Assembly: GCA_026874595.1 (NCBI GenBank)
Contig: CM049308.1
Location: 13,290,001 to 13,354,000, forward strand
DNA length: 64,000 nucleotides
From: Sipunculus nudus
Lineage: Eukaryota; Annelida; Sipuncula; Golfingiida; Sipunculidae
Direction: 5' to 3'
Part shown: one piece after another, positions 1-11,235 of the stretch
Layout of the letters: the number at the start of each line of letters is the position of its first letter
Numbering within the stretch: the first letter of the stretch is position 1
Translations under genes and position numbers: made by a program
Notes under the pieces: generated by a model
Databases searched by the model: none
What the model was told of the DNA's origin: nothing
What the model saw: the letters and a program-made list of their open reading frames with translations, nothing else

Positions 1-1230
1 ACGAAACGTCGGACCGATTCCCGATCTATAATCCCGAGAACACTCAACATATAATCGGAGAAATAAGATGGACTGATTCCTTTTTGCTTGAGGAAAAATG
101 ATGACATATTTAAGAATTGTTTGTTTTCCCAATAATTTGCCATTTGTGTTAACTTGTTAATCTTATTGATTTATCTCTCTATTTGTTTTAGTTTTCTTTT
201 TTTTGCCCTAAATTCCAGACAGTATTGGATCTGAATCTGCTGGGACGGGATCGTATTATTTCTACAAAAGCCAACTTGATGATTATCGATGGGAAAATAG
301 ACTTTGGAAAGAAGAGTAAAAACACTTAATTGAATAACTTGAAGAAGTGAGAAAAATGAGGCAACTTACCCAAAGTTATATGTACAACTATATGTAGAAG
401 TCTCAGGTGTAATTAAGCCTACACTCTTGTATAACTTCAAATCAAGTTTTCTTGATTAAAACCACCTCAGAAAGCTCAGTTTAACCATAGATATGCCATA
501 TTTTTCATTAAGAACTATTTTATAAATTAAAAAAATAATGAAGATTTTATCTAAAATTTATGTCAGTTATTTAAAAAAACTGATTTCAATGATAGTTTTG
601 AAAAAATAAAAATTAGCTGAAACTTTAGAATTTAAATATTTCAGTAAGATATTGATTCCTTGGAATATGCTGAACATATGTCTCAACATTTGTTGGCCCC
701 ATTTTGGCCACCACAAGAGTGTCATGCCGGCCTACCAGTCCAATATAAATGTGCACTGATTTGTGTTATGATGATCCTTGCACTGCTATTAAGAAAAATC
801 GAAGTTGCTTTATATCTTTGTTAAAAGTGAGATCTAGAGAAGTGAAGTTGACATTGACAGTATAAGTCCAAAATAAAAACAAAATGAGATCAAGCCTGAG
901 AAGAAGAGGTAATATATAGACCATGGTTGGTTGATATGATTTGTTTGAACTGATGAGTAAGGAACAGTTGCTAAAAATAATATTTTGTGATCTGACAAAG
1001 TGTTTTCTAACTGAACCATGTGGGCGGTTATAAACGTACGATCTATATTATTTCCATGGCCATTGGTTGGCTCTTTGATAAGTTGGTGACAGTTCAGCAG
1101 TTGACACATATGTTCAGTTAGATCCTAATTTTTTACTATATGATGATATTTCCAATTTAATAAATTTATACATTTGTAATTAACAATACAACTAAATTAA
1201 AATCCCCACTGCATAGGTGTAAGGACTAAA
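1..1230. other. AT-rich intergenic DNA, nothing recognised
   Basis: Low-GC sequence with no conserved coding frame on either strand. Open frames here are short and have no recognisable motif. No RNA gene or clear repeat boundary was seen. Confidence 0.5.
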
Positions 1231-1238
1231 TGGTGGGT

Positions 1239-1252
1239 GGGGGGGGGGGGGG
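1239..1252 (+). repeat. Poly-G tract (14 G)
   Basis: An uninterrupted run of G in otherwise AT-rich DNA. It lies just upstream of a dispersed-repeat-like segment (about 1260-1720). A second G run lies at 1826-1837. It is one of more than a dozen such tracts in the window. Confidence 0.9.
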
Positions 1253-1259
1253 TTGCAGA

Positions 1260-1720
1260 GTTCGAGGTGCAACAAAACTAGGGACCGATGGGTCTCGAAG
1301 CGCAGCTGGATTTATCTATAAGGATATGTTTATGAGCTTTCTTCAAAATATGGGTCCTGAAATCAGTTTAAAGCCAACCTGTCTACTCAAACTGGAGTTT
1401 AAATGCGGAAATTAACATGTGGACAGATGGCACTTGTGACCTTGACCTTTGACCTTGTGACCCCAAACTCAATCAGGGTTTTCCCTCTATTGGCAGGTCA
1501 GATAAATATGCAGGATGAAAAGTTTGGCTTTAAATACATCCACAATCTTTCTAAATAAGTAGGTCCTGTAACCTTGAGGTTTTTTTCCATATATAAGTAA
1601 AATTTGAAACCCATATGTAAATCCAAACTAGAGTTATCATTAGGAAACAATTTTAACGGACATACAGAAAGACGAACAGATGAACAGACGGACGGACAGG
1701 GTGTTTAATATATTGCATCC
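1260..1720 (+). repeat. Dispersed-repeat-like segment with TGACCT half-sites and GGAC repeats
   Basis: It contains a cluster of TGACCT hexamers at 1437-1463 and an ACGGACGGACAGG stretch near 1690, textures common in interspersed repeats of marine invertebrates. No second full copy is present in this window, so the repeat status rests on general knowledge of such genomes. No coding frame is supported. Confidence 0.35.
1437..1463 (-). promoter_or_regulatory. Cluster of nuclear-receptor-like half-sites
   Basis: Four TGACCY hexamers (AGGTCA on the minus strand) lie at 1437, 1443, 1450 and 1458, giving direct repeats spaced by 0, 1 and 2 bases. This is the arrangement bound by nuclear hormone receptors. 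It probably belongs to a repeat, so a regulatory role is only a possibility. Confidence 0.2.
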
Positions 1721-2079
1721 GCTTATTTAAGCGGGGCCTTAATAAACACACAAGGTTTCAGGACATAGATGAATAATAAAGTATCAATATTATTTGGCAG
1801 TCTTTTAATTAAATAAAAGACTGGTGGGGGGGGGGGGAGAATTAGAATTACTGTACAACTGTGACAGCACGAGTGCTCTCCCAGTGTTGCATTACTAATA
1901 CCGTTACCCATTCAAGGCTAAGGTGACCAGAAGTTTGCTTCTTGACAATGCAAGTGAATAAAATAGGGCCTCAAAATAAAAATTTAATTTTCCATTCCAA
2001 CTGTTGAGCTTTTATTTTCTAATTTTAGATCAAAGCTTTATTTATACATACCTGGAAAATTAAATCAATAGAGCTTAAA

Positions 2080-3082
2080 TGAAAAAGTGTGCCATAGTCA
2101 AAGTTGGGCAAAATTTAAGGTACTGATTTTACAATTATGCTTATAACTAATAAATAGATTTATATCCCTGGGGAAAAAAGTCACTAGCTTCAACAATTAT
2201 CTAGTTGGCTAATTAAATATATTTCCTGCTTTTTTTATAAAATGCATTACGTTTGAGCCCATAATTTCAACAATTTACGCAATATTGACCTAATATTAGC
2301 AGATACATAGGAAATATATGCAGGAATGCTTATATCAAATATGAATACAATAACACTAGAGGTTTTGATAGTGGTCAGTTTGGAGGTTTAACAATAGGTT
2401 TTTACTTGAAAATTGATGTGTTTCGTGATGTCTCGAAGGAACGAAGTCGCAGTGACCTAGTTTTCGATTTGGTAGGAGAACTTGGTGACAACTGTATGTA
2501 GAATTTTGGATTCGTAGGTCCAACGGTTTCAAAACGTGCCTTGTTAACAGACGGACGGACAAAGGACAAAGGACCATCAAAACAGCTCAGATGACATATA
2601 GTCAGCTGAGCTAAAAATTCTGAAAATATAAGTTAATTCGGAATTGTTAGTTGTATCTTTATTAATCGTTAGTTTTGCTCACATCGCGTCAAATCATGCA
2701 TACATATATATTTTATTATTTTTTAAATCACAAAATGATTAAACGGAATTCAAAAGATTTTTTAAAGAACATATCACAAAAAAACATAATGCCAAAATAT
2801 GGCACTTTCAAGATTATTCTTTGAATCATAATAAAAAAAAAGTTTTGCTCATTGGAGTTTTCGGTACATGCCTAATTTGATTAACTAAATGAAAGATTCT
2901 GTCAATTTGATTTAAAAAATCCCATTGAAATCAGGTATACACACTTTGGGTTTGATGAGGTAGAAACAATATTATTATGCTAATAACAATCTCAATTATA
3001 ATTTAATACTTATATTTACATTCAGTTTCATACATGTTAAAAAAGAACCCTAAATTTTTACTCTTCTTAAGTAAGAAATTCC
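2080..3082 (+). repeat. Dispersed repeat family A, copy 1
   Basis: The first part (about 2090-2613) matches 40785-41375 and 40130-40560. It ends in GGACGGACAAAGGAC followed by TCAGCTGAGCTAAAAA at about 2600. The second part (2620-3082) matches 46805-47230 and is repeated locally at 3660-3926. No protein-coding capacity is visible. It looks like a non-autonomous element or its remnant. Confidence 0.7.
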
Positions 3083-3269
3083 TCCAAGCTGACAAGCTGA
3101 CTCCAAGGAGATGCCTGGAGTGAAGCAGTTACATAACACTGGGAAGTGGCTGCACAGCAGACTTCACATTGTGTATGAAAAGCTAACCTTTTTCAACAAT
3201 GCCTTTCAGATATTTTTAGATTAAAACCTCATCTGTCCGTCATATGAAAACAAGAGCATATATAAACAG

Positions 3270-3922
3270 ACATGAAAAAATGTGACCTAGTCATATTTGG
3301 GCTAAATTTAAGGTAATGATTATCCATTCATGCTTATAACTTAAAACAAATTACAAAATTTTGATATAATTTCTGGTATACAATTTAAACAGTGTTGAAT
3401 ATAGATTTATGCTTGAAATAAGCTCTCTAAGCTAACTTAACATATTATCATGTTAAGAGATTAAATAATTTTCCTGATTTTTGACAAAGTGCATTATGTT
3501 TTGGCCCATAACTTCAAGGACTGATGCAATATTGACTCAAGTTCTAACATGTAAATAGAAAATATATGCAGGAATGGTTATACCAAATATGAATAGATTT
3601 AGCAGTTTTCATAGTAAGCAGTTTTGAAGTGTAACAATAGACTTTTACTGGAAAACGGAAGATTATTCTTTGAATCATTATTAAAAAAGTTTTGCTCATT
3701 TGAGTTTTAAGTACATGCTTAATTTGATAAACTAAATGAAAGATTCAGTCAATTTGATTTAAAAAATCCCTTTAAAATCAGGTATACACACTTTGGGTTG
3801 GATGAGGGAGAAACAATATTATTATGCTAATAACAATCTCAATTATAATCTAATACTTAAATTTACATTCAGTTTCATACATGTTAAAAAAGAACCCAAC
3901 GTTTTTACTCTTCTTAAGTAAG

Positions 3923-3926
<4 letters not shown>
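3270..3926 (+). repeat. Family A, locally duplicated and internally deleted copy
   Basis: Positions 3282-3657 match about 2090-2415. The match then jumps to the equivalent of 2812 and continues to 3926, shared almost base for base with 2812-3082. Relative to copy 1, about 400 bases including the GGAC-rich tail are missing. The order and orientation indicate a local duplication followed by a deletion. Confidence 0.65.
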
Positions 3927-3984
<58 letters not shown>

Positions 3985-4005
3985 ATAAATATATATATAT
4001 AAATA
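3924..4005. repeat. (TA)n microsatellite with adjoining (GT)n
   Basis: Alternating TA with two small interruptions, followed by GCGCGTGTGTGTG at about 4007-4021. Translated Ile-Tyr repeats across it are artefacts. Confidence 0.95.
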
Positions 4006-4169
4006 TTCGCGCGTGTGTGTGTTATAAAAAAATAAACTAAAGATCTGTTTCTGATAATATTGAATATTTTACAAAGCAACAAATAAGGTCTAAGTTGAGG
4101 ATCTAACATATTATGGTCTAATAAACCAAAGGTTTCCAACAAGAGCAAAACAAGTCTTTAAAAAAAGAC

Positions 4170-4247
4170 GGCTCTAGACAAAGTAAGATAGCTCTAGACA
4201 AAGAAAGATAGCTCTAGACAAAGTAAGATAGCTATAGACAAAGTAAA
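4170..4247 (+). repeat. 20-bp tandem repeat, four copies
   Basis: The unit GCTCTAGACAAAGTAAGATA is repeated four times with single-base changes. The last unit has CTATAG for CTCTAG. Confidence 0.85.
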
Positions 4248-4259
4248 GTTAAACAACTG

Positions 4260-5110
4260 ACTCTAACACCAGAGCAAAATCTTAATGTCACTCATGATGA
4301 GTAAGTAAAATAAAAAATGATAAAGAAATGGCAGATGTACCTCCACTCAATACCCCTGCCAGGGCTAATGTAAATTGAGAGACATTTGAAATTTAGGTTA
4401 GTACAATAACTTTGATGGTAAAAATGTAACTACAACAATGCAAATCACATGTGATTGTGACAATAAGGATCATCAAGGCAAGAAATCTGCTTGAAGGTGT
4501 AGTAAAAATCCAACTTCCTATGTGGTTCTACCAGAAGATTTCAACAAGGCAATGAAGTAAAACAGTAAGTGATGAGGTGATTTGATTATCAACAAGGCAA
4601 TTATAGTAAAACTACATATAATTAGATCATTGGTCTAATAATGATTCAATCAAGGTACACATGGAATGTCACTCGGCATGGGCCCCTGTAGTGATAAAGA
4701 GATTTTTATATTATGTGAATCTAACTAGGATGACCCCTTGAAAAGATAATGAACTACATATATACCTTATGATTTTTCTGGGAACTGTGGACTAATAACT
4801 GAGTTTGCACACTTGATGGTCCTGCTTGAGAAGTAATGATCTTGGACTGCATATATCTACTAATACATCTGGAAAAATGTGGAGTGATCTTTGACCTTGT
4901 TAGTGCTTAACTTTTAGGAAAAAAGTATATGCTTCTTACAGAAGAATTATGACACATGATTTATTCTGGTGAACTGATGATGTAATGATAACAGATTAAG
5001 TATGCTCATCAAGTCAACTCAAATATGATAAAAAAAATAGGCATCTCCATTCCAGATGATAAACAAGCCAACGACCTGATTATTTCTGTTAATGATTAGA
5101 TGTTTCCTTC
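4260..5110. other. Non-coding stretch, nothing recognised
   Basis: AT-rich sequence without conserved frames, RNA genes or repeat structure that could be identified by eye. Confidence 0.45.
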
Positions 5111-5119
5111 CACATGAAA

Positions 5120-6027
5120 AACTAGAATACGGGTAGTTGACAAGCGACTACGTGTATCCGCCAAAATCAGAGTGGAATGGGTGAAGTAAGGCATGGATTG
5201 AGTGGCAAGGGGAAATAGAGTGAGGTGTGTTGCATATTAGCATGGATGTCTGCAGCCGAAATGTCTATGTAGGTTGCGCAACCTACCACAAAATCGAGAA
5301 AGCTGTCCAAGCTGTATACATTTGCAAAATTTTAGGCAGATAAGTCAAACCACTACATGTATATGAGTGATTTTAGCCCACGGCAGACAAACAGACGGAC
5401 GCTGTGAAAAAATGGTTGCAGGTGGCCCCTCCAGTTTTGTGTATGATAAAGAGCTATGTGAGATCTATACACATGCGAATTTTTCAAGAAGATAAGTCAG
5501 ACCAGTCCGGAGATATAAGCATGGATGTCTGCAGAGTGAACGTGAATGTAGGTGGCGCCACCTGTCATAAAATCAAGAAAGCTATCCAGGATGTATACAC
5601 ATGCCGAATTTCAGGTGAAATAGTCAAACCACTGCAGAGATATGAGTGATTTTAACCCAAGGCAGACGAACAGATGGACACTGTGCAAACATGGTTGCAG
5701 GTGGCGCCACATTTTTTTGTGTATGTTATGAAGCTATCCGAGGGCTACATTTGTAAAAAAATTGTCCTCATCGGTCAAACGGTTCCAGAGATAGGTGGGT
5801 TTATGTGTGGAAACAGACGCACAAATGGACGCTTGGCAGAGAAGAAAGGTCAGAGGTCAACGATAATTGGTTATCACCAGTTCACATGTGACCCGATAAT
5901 TGGTGTTAATTTCGGAAATATCAGTTTAGTAGTCTCAGAGGAGTTCTCCGGAAACGAACGCGGTGGCGGCGGCAGCGGCGGCGGAACCCGGTCAAAAACA
6001 TAGTAATTTCGTTTTGGCGGATACAAA
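5120..6027 (+). repeat. Family D element: dimeric array of palindromic units
   Basis: It begins ACTAGAATACGGGTAG and is nearly identical in its first 100 bases to the segment starting at 63319. Inside, a motif centred on a palindrome recurs at 5271, 5420, 5550 and 5700, with spacing of 149, 130 and 150 bases. Examples are the perfect 18-bp palindrome at 5269-5286 and AGGTGGCGCCACCT at 5550-5563. A 13-bp inverted repeat (GTATCCGCCAAAA at 5154-5166, its complement at 6012-6024) may mark the ends. A GGC-rich run lies at about 5960-5990. Open frames through it (5404-5649, 5674-6003) follow the repeat and are not considered genes. Confidence 0.75.
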
Positions 6028-6198
6028 AATATACTTGTAGTTCCCAAACTTTCTTTTATCAGTTTTTACAACGTATGTCACCATATTGTCATAAAGCTTG
6101 GAAGAAAATGGTGAAACCAGGGGCATATCAAAATATTTACATAACTGGACTAAAGCAAACATTACCAAGTCGTTTATAAACAAGTTTTTAGACCTACA

Positions 6199-6556
6199 AT
6201 GAGGAGCGTGGTGGCGTAATTGTTAAGGGCGCTGGACTTGTGATCGAAAGGTTGTGGGTTCGCGTTCCGTTCTGACCGCCGTCTGCTATAAGACTCCTAG
6301 GCAAAGTCTTTACCACCAGGGGGCGCTCTCTCGACCAAGGAGTGAATGGGTTCATGAGAGGAAGACAATGTAGAGCGAATTACCTTCTAGCGCCTGATAT
6401 GGCTGCTTGGGTTATATGCTCCCCAGGGAGCCAAGAAAAGCTACAAGAATGAACAAACCTGAAATACTAGGAAGGCAAAGTGTAAAGTCGGATGAGACGG
6501 ACATCGTCGGTGATATCAGACTATAAACCCACACCTTTACCTTTACCTTTTTAGAA
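6199..6556 (+). mobile_element. tRNA-derived SINE
   Basis: The head resembles a tRNA with Pol III promoter boxes: A box TGGCGTAATTGTTAAGG at about 6211 and B box GGGTTCGCGTTCC at about 6257, spaced as in a tRNA gene. A non-tRNA body follows, with GGTTATATGCTCCCCAGGGA at about 6412. The 3' end is a simple ACCTTT repeat (about 6530-6552). The head does not look like a functional tRNA because the stems are degraded. Confidence 0.8.
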
Positions 6557-6559
6557 CAA

Positions 6560-7190
6560 TGAAGCATTCACATGATTCATTAACATTGTTTCTTTGCATT
6601 CATGATGTCCTTTATGTTCACTCTGAATCCATACACATGTGGCTTTTCATTTTCAACTTTCTCTGGGAAAAGGTCACATGGTCTTTAGTCAGTTTCCAGT
6701 TGTTCTTAAACATATTCATGAATACACACAACTGGATATAACATTAATACATGCAACTAGTTTATAATATATGAATTTCCTCTGAGAGTTGAATATAAAG
6801 TTGTGTGAAAAACATGCTGCAAAATTGGAGAATTGGTCAAATTAAATAAGGTCCACTGAATATGACAAAATACTCCATAGCGAATTATGAAACTGTATGA
6901 TACAAAGCCATGCAGAAACCCGGTCTTTATTGCTTCACTAATGGGAGTGCCAGATATATATGGAATATCCCCCCCCCCCGTAGTCATTAAGTAATTAATA
7001 TACCTTACTTGATCATGATGGTATAATGTTTGATCTGGTACCAAGGGTAGTCCAAGATCAAATTACCTTAAAAAAAGATGACAGTGAATTATTCACCCAA
7101 ACTCTAAACCAAGGCAACAAAATAAGCATAAATTGTAAACCAACACAACTCTGGAAATGGAATCACTAAGTGATCATTCTTTCTGTCTAG
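6560..7190. other. Non-coding stretch with a poly-C tract
   Basis: No conserved frame. A run of 11 C lies at 6969-6979. Nothing else was recognised. Confidence 0.45.
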
Positions 7191-7191
7191 A

Positions 7192-8252
7192 TTGGGAGCT
7201 GGATTGTAACACAGTACTGTGTTGATGCTTCATTTGGACAGTTTGTTATTGTATACCAACAAGGTTTGGAGGATTGTAACACAGTACTGTGTCGATGCTT
7301 CATTGTGACATTTTGTTATTGTATACCAACAAGGCTTTGAGGATTGTAACACAGTACTGTGTCGATGCTTCATTTGGACATTTTGTTATTGTATACCAAC
7401 AAGGTTTGGAGGATTGTAACACAGTACTGTGTCGATGCTTCATTGTGACATTTTGTTATTGTATACCAACAAGGCTTTGAGGATTGTAACACAGTACTGT
7501 GTCGATGCTTCATTTGGACATTTTGTTATTGTATATCAACAAGGCTTTGAGGATTGTAACACAGTACTTTGTCGATGCTTCATTGTGACATTTTGTTGTG
7601 TACACCAACAAGGCTTTGAGGATTGTAACACAGTACTTTGTCGATGCTTCATTGTGACATTTTGTTGTGTATACCAACAAGGCTTTGAGGATTGTAACAC
7701 AGTACTGTGTCGATGCTTCATTGTGACATTTTGTTGTGTACACCAACAAGGATTTGAGGATTGTAACACAGTACTTTGTCGATGCTTCATTGTGACATTT
7801 TGTTGTGTACACCAACAAGCATTTGAGGATTGTAACACAGTACTGTGTCGATGCTTCATTGTGACATTTTGTTGTGTACACCAACAAGGATTTGAGGATT
7901 GTAACACAGTCCTTTGTCGATGCTTCATTGTGACATTTTGTTGTGTATACCAACAAGGATTTGAGGATTGTAACACAGTACTTTGTCGATGCTTCATTGT
8001 GACATTTTGTTGTGTACACCAACAAGGCTTTGAGGATTGTAACACAGTACTGTGCCGATGGTTCATTTGGACATTTTGTTGTGTATACCAACAAGGATTT
8101 GAGGATTGAAACACAGTACTTTGTCGATGCTTCATTGTGACATTTTGTTGTGTACACCAACAAGGCTTTGAGGATTGTAACACAGTACTTTGTCGATGCT
8201 TCATTTGGACACTTTGTTGTGTATACCAACAAAGCCTTCAGGATTGTAACTG
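7192..8252. repeat. 69/70-bp minisatellite, about 15 units, with higher-order structure
   Basis: Units begin GGATTGTAACACAGTACTGT. Starts are at 7201, 7271, 7341, 7411, 7481 and 7551 (70 bp apart), then 7620 and 7689 onward (69 bp apart). In the left part two variants alternate (CATTTGGACA and CATTGTGACA), giving a 140-bp higher-order unit. The right part is a 69-bp version with TGTTGTGTACACC. Each unit carries the palindrome ACACAGTACTGTGT or a one-base variant. Because 69 is a multiple of three, long repetitive frames open on both strands. They are by-products of the array, not evidence of a protein. Confidence 0.95.
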
Positions 8253-8399
8253 TGTTCTTGACAATGCTTTGGTATATTTAAGACATTTTTTAACATCATG
8301 TGCTCCCCGAAGAGGTTGTCCAGGGAAATTGATACATTCCATGGTAATGTAATATGACAGACCTTGACAGCAAGCCTAGTCCCAAACAGCAGAAATACT

Positions 8400-8625
8400 A
8401 CTAGTGTGTTGGCATCAAGATAACATCCAAGGCAAAAGGTTTCACAGAAGGAGGCAACTAGTCAAATGAATGGAGAGGTGTTATCTGTGCTTCCTAAAAC
8501 TGAAGAATTCAACAAATCAAGAAACAAATGACCAGTAACTGATTTTATCCGTCTATCGACGAAATTGACGTGAAACTGGTATGTGTGGTAAGTAATTATG
8601 ATGAAAAGGGGTCAAAAGGGGTCAG
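8400..8625 (+). repeat. Small dispersed repeat, copy 1
   Basis: The end of this segment (AAACTGGTATGTGTGGTAAG at about 8572) and the GAAGGAGGCAACTAG block match about 9770-9870, where GAGCTGGTATGCGTGGTAAG occurs in the same order. The function is unknown. Confidence 0.45.
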
Positions 8626-8632
8626 GCTCTCC

Positions 8633-8634
<2 letters not shown>

Positions 8635-8699
<65 letters not shown>
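8635..8699. repeat. (TA)n microsatellite
   Basis: Uninterrupted alternating TA. Confidence 0.95.
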
Positions 8700-8702
<3 letters not shown>

Positions 8703-9318
8703 ATATAAGAGAGAATTTAACAAGAGGTTAGAGATTAAATGAAAACCAAAGAGCTGAAGAGAAGATAACTTTACACCTTGATTACATGGTAGGTATTTAG
8801 TCTTGAGTGTCGGTATGAAAGCGAACAATACAGTGACTCACCAATGGATGAACACTATGTTGTCGATCTACTTTAAACAGTAAGTAAGTGACAGGTGAAG
8901 TATCAATAAGTTTAACAGACTGTAGACACAATTATTTTCTTCGATAGTGATGTCAATCTTTGTATGTATATGTACATGTAATATAATACAATATTATATA
9001 ATAGTATTTAAGCGTATCCCCTTGTTTCAATTCTTATTTAAAAATATGATCCGGTCCGGACCACTCGATGTGCGACCGGACAGGACTAGGAAAGATTGCG
9101 GAGGACTTTACAGGATCCTCAGCCCTGTACAGTCAGATCAGATCTCGTCTCGTCCGCTCTGTGTGCGGCCTGCTTTACGCATATATATATTTTTTTTAAT
9201 AAAAAAGTACTTCATATAATAATGGTTATACTCTTAGTAGGTCTTTTGTAAGGTGAGATTGCGAACTTTTAATCCTCTTAAAATACTGAAAAAAGCAGAG
9301 AATTAAGGCAAACTACTG

Positions 9319-9320
<2 letters not shown>
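8700..9320. other. Non-coding stretch with a GC-rich patch
   Basis: Mostly AT-rich. Positions 9046-9180 are markedly GC-richer and include the palindrome GGTCCGGACC. No frame, RNA or known repeat was recognised. Confidence 0.35.

Positions 9321-9321
<1 letters not shown>

Positions 9322-9375
<54 letters not shown>
9322..9375. repeat. (TA)n microsatellite
   Basis: Uninterrupted alternating TA. Confidence 0.95.
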
Positions 9376-9376
<1 letters not shown>

Positions 9377-9479
9377 TTCATTAATGATAACTTTTTCCCA
9401 TGAAAATAAAAACAAAAAATCTGATAAAGGAAGTGTCTGCAAGGCAATAAATAATCAGACAGAGAAAATACAATCATCC

Positions 9480-9890
9480 TTAATATACTAAAGGAAGAAA
9501 GGACTAGATATGAATGGAGGGGTTATCCCTGTTAAAAATCAACTCATGACCACAATAATCAGGCCATGTTTACAAAAGGAATCAAAACAAAGTCAATGTA
9601 GCTTAATATCGCCCATCTGGTGATGTTTTGAAACACTGACTTTGTACAAAGTCAAACAAAATGTCATACATTTAAAAACTACGAGGCTGTAGTGAGAACT
9701 GAACAGAGAAAGGATATGATAAAACACCACAATTCTGCTATGTAGCGCATTATACCTGGTGATTTTGCTTCCTTAAGAAGGCAACAAAGAAATAACAAGT
9801 AAACTGAATTTATCAGTCCATGGATAAACAGTACGTGGAGCTGGTATGCGTGGTAAGTAATTAAGATTGAAAAAAAGTCCTAAACCGTTT
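9480..9890 (+). repeat. Small dispersed repeat, copy 2
   Basis: It shares several blocks in the same order with about 8440-8620, including the GGTATGYGTGGTAAGTAATT end. No coding potential was seen. Confidence 0.4.
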
Positions 9891-9961
9891 AATATATATC
9901 ATGCAGAATTAACAAAGATGCCAGAGAAAAATGAAGATGATGAGAAGATAGTACCTAATAA

Positions 9962-11064
9962 TGTCACCAGTTAAAAAGACACATAATAAAACATTGATCT
10001 ATATATTACATATAGAATAAGTTAAAAGTGGTCATGTAGGTCAGCATTGAGATGTAGCAGGGGTAACGGCCAAACAACTGATCGGGCCCGACAGCTGAAA
10101 AGCTGTTCCAGGTACACAAGGTGATTAGCTCGGGTTATTTCATGTAGCGTTCATGGTCAGTATAGTTCTCATTAGTGACGTCAGGGGGCTAGGAAATTGT
10201 GCTGGCCATTTTAGAATATAGAGTATAGTGGACCCACCTAGATTAGGGGGTGTTAGAATCAGTATGATCATAGTAATTTATAGTATATTAAGTTATTTTT
10301 AATTGATAATCAGTTATTGAGAACAATACCTAGTTTAAGATTATTTGAATAATACGATTCAAAACATGTGCTATTTAGTTCATTTAATAGGTCACCCAGG
10401 TAACCATCCCACTTCCCCATATTACAATATTCAACACGAATATGTAAGAGAGGTTACCTTTTTGCCAATGCCATATTTGCGTGACCAGTGACCCTTCTCT
10501 TGGGGTCATTGGCTATTTAAACGGGCATTATCAATGGTCAATCAGGAAGATCACTGAGGAAAGAAGCCGCTTATGACGAAAAAACTTGCTAATACGGTGT
10601 AAATGGCAGAAACTGCAAGCATAAAATGGCTTTCCGTCTTAAAGCTCTGTTGTTCGCAGATCGGGTTCGGCTCTCGATTGACATGGCTGGGTCTTCGCTG
10701 CTGAGATCGGTGAAGGGAATGTGGGTTGCCTCTGCCTTTATGGCTGTGGGGGCTCTAGCTTTCCTGCAAAGTCGCCGGTGCGGGTTATACGGTGGCGGTC
10801 TCTCGCGGCTTTCTGCTTGGCTTGGTGGCATCGCGTATTTTGGCTCTGCGAACTATGCTTAGGGAGCGCACAGGGCTGGGGTCTTGACCACAACAACCTG
10901 TAGCTACTCGACAAGCGAAAACATCTTCAGTTCAGAAGCCACGTCACTTATAGCCAGGCCGGACACATGTAACTACGTTCTACGAATAAACCATCGTCAA
11001 TGGTTCATCACTCTTCGTGTTAATGGATCCCGTGTCGTCAGCCCGCCCCCCCCCCCCCCCCCCC
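9962..11064 (+). repeat. Dispersed repeat family B, copy 1, ending in poly-C
   Basis: It opens with TCACCAGTTAAAAAG and shares its sequence with 26813-27520. Its first 130 bases are also shared with 21319-21446. It ends at GGATCCCGTG followed by a 19-C tract (11046-11064); the copy at 26.8 kb also ends next to poly-C. Relative to that copy it carries an extra 365-bp block at 10569-10933. Confidence 0.75.
10569..10933 (+). mobile_element. Family C retroposon-like insertion in family B, copy 1
   Basis: This block is absent from the sister family B copy at 26.8-27.5 kb and is homologous to 57514-57893. Shared landmarks are ATGACGAAAAAA at the start, GTTCGGCTCTCGAATG-like sequence in the middle and GCGCACAGGGCTGGGGTCTT near the end. 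It is flanked by the direct repeat AGAAGCC (10562-10568 and 10934-10940). Short frames across it (for example 10626-10862) are not conserved in the 57.5-kb copy and are not considered genes. Confidence 0.65.
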
Positions 11065-11235
11065 ATCACAATCTTCAACTTCAATGTGTCCACCGGATAT
11101 TGGACACCAAACATAATTCTAAGGGGCCAACGAACTGGGACGGGTACATACGAACGTATCAATATGCTACCACTCCCACAACTGCTGAAAAAAAAGTTAT
11201 ATAAACTTATTTATTTTAAATGAATTGTGCAAATA

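Noticed and set aside
5404-6003. Pair of frames ending in a Gly-rich tail
   Set aside because: They follow the family D repeat and a GGC run. The copy at 63.3 kb has different frame breaks.
7429-8232. Long open frames on both strands (226 and 240 codons) across the 7.2-8.25 kb array
   Set aside because: They exist only because the repeat unit is 69 bp and free of stops in those frames. Both strands are open at once, and the product is a pure repeat with no start context or homology.
7192-8252. CRISPR array
   Set aside because: The whole 69/70-bp unit is conserved, so there are no variable spacers, and the sequence is eukaryotic.
10626-10862. 78-codon frame with hydrophobic N-terminus
   Set aside because: It lies inside retroposon family C, and the copy at 57.5 kb does not keep the frame.
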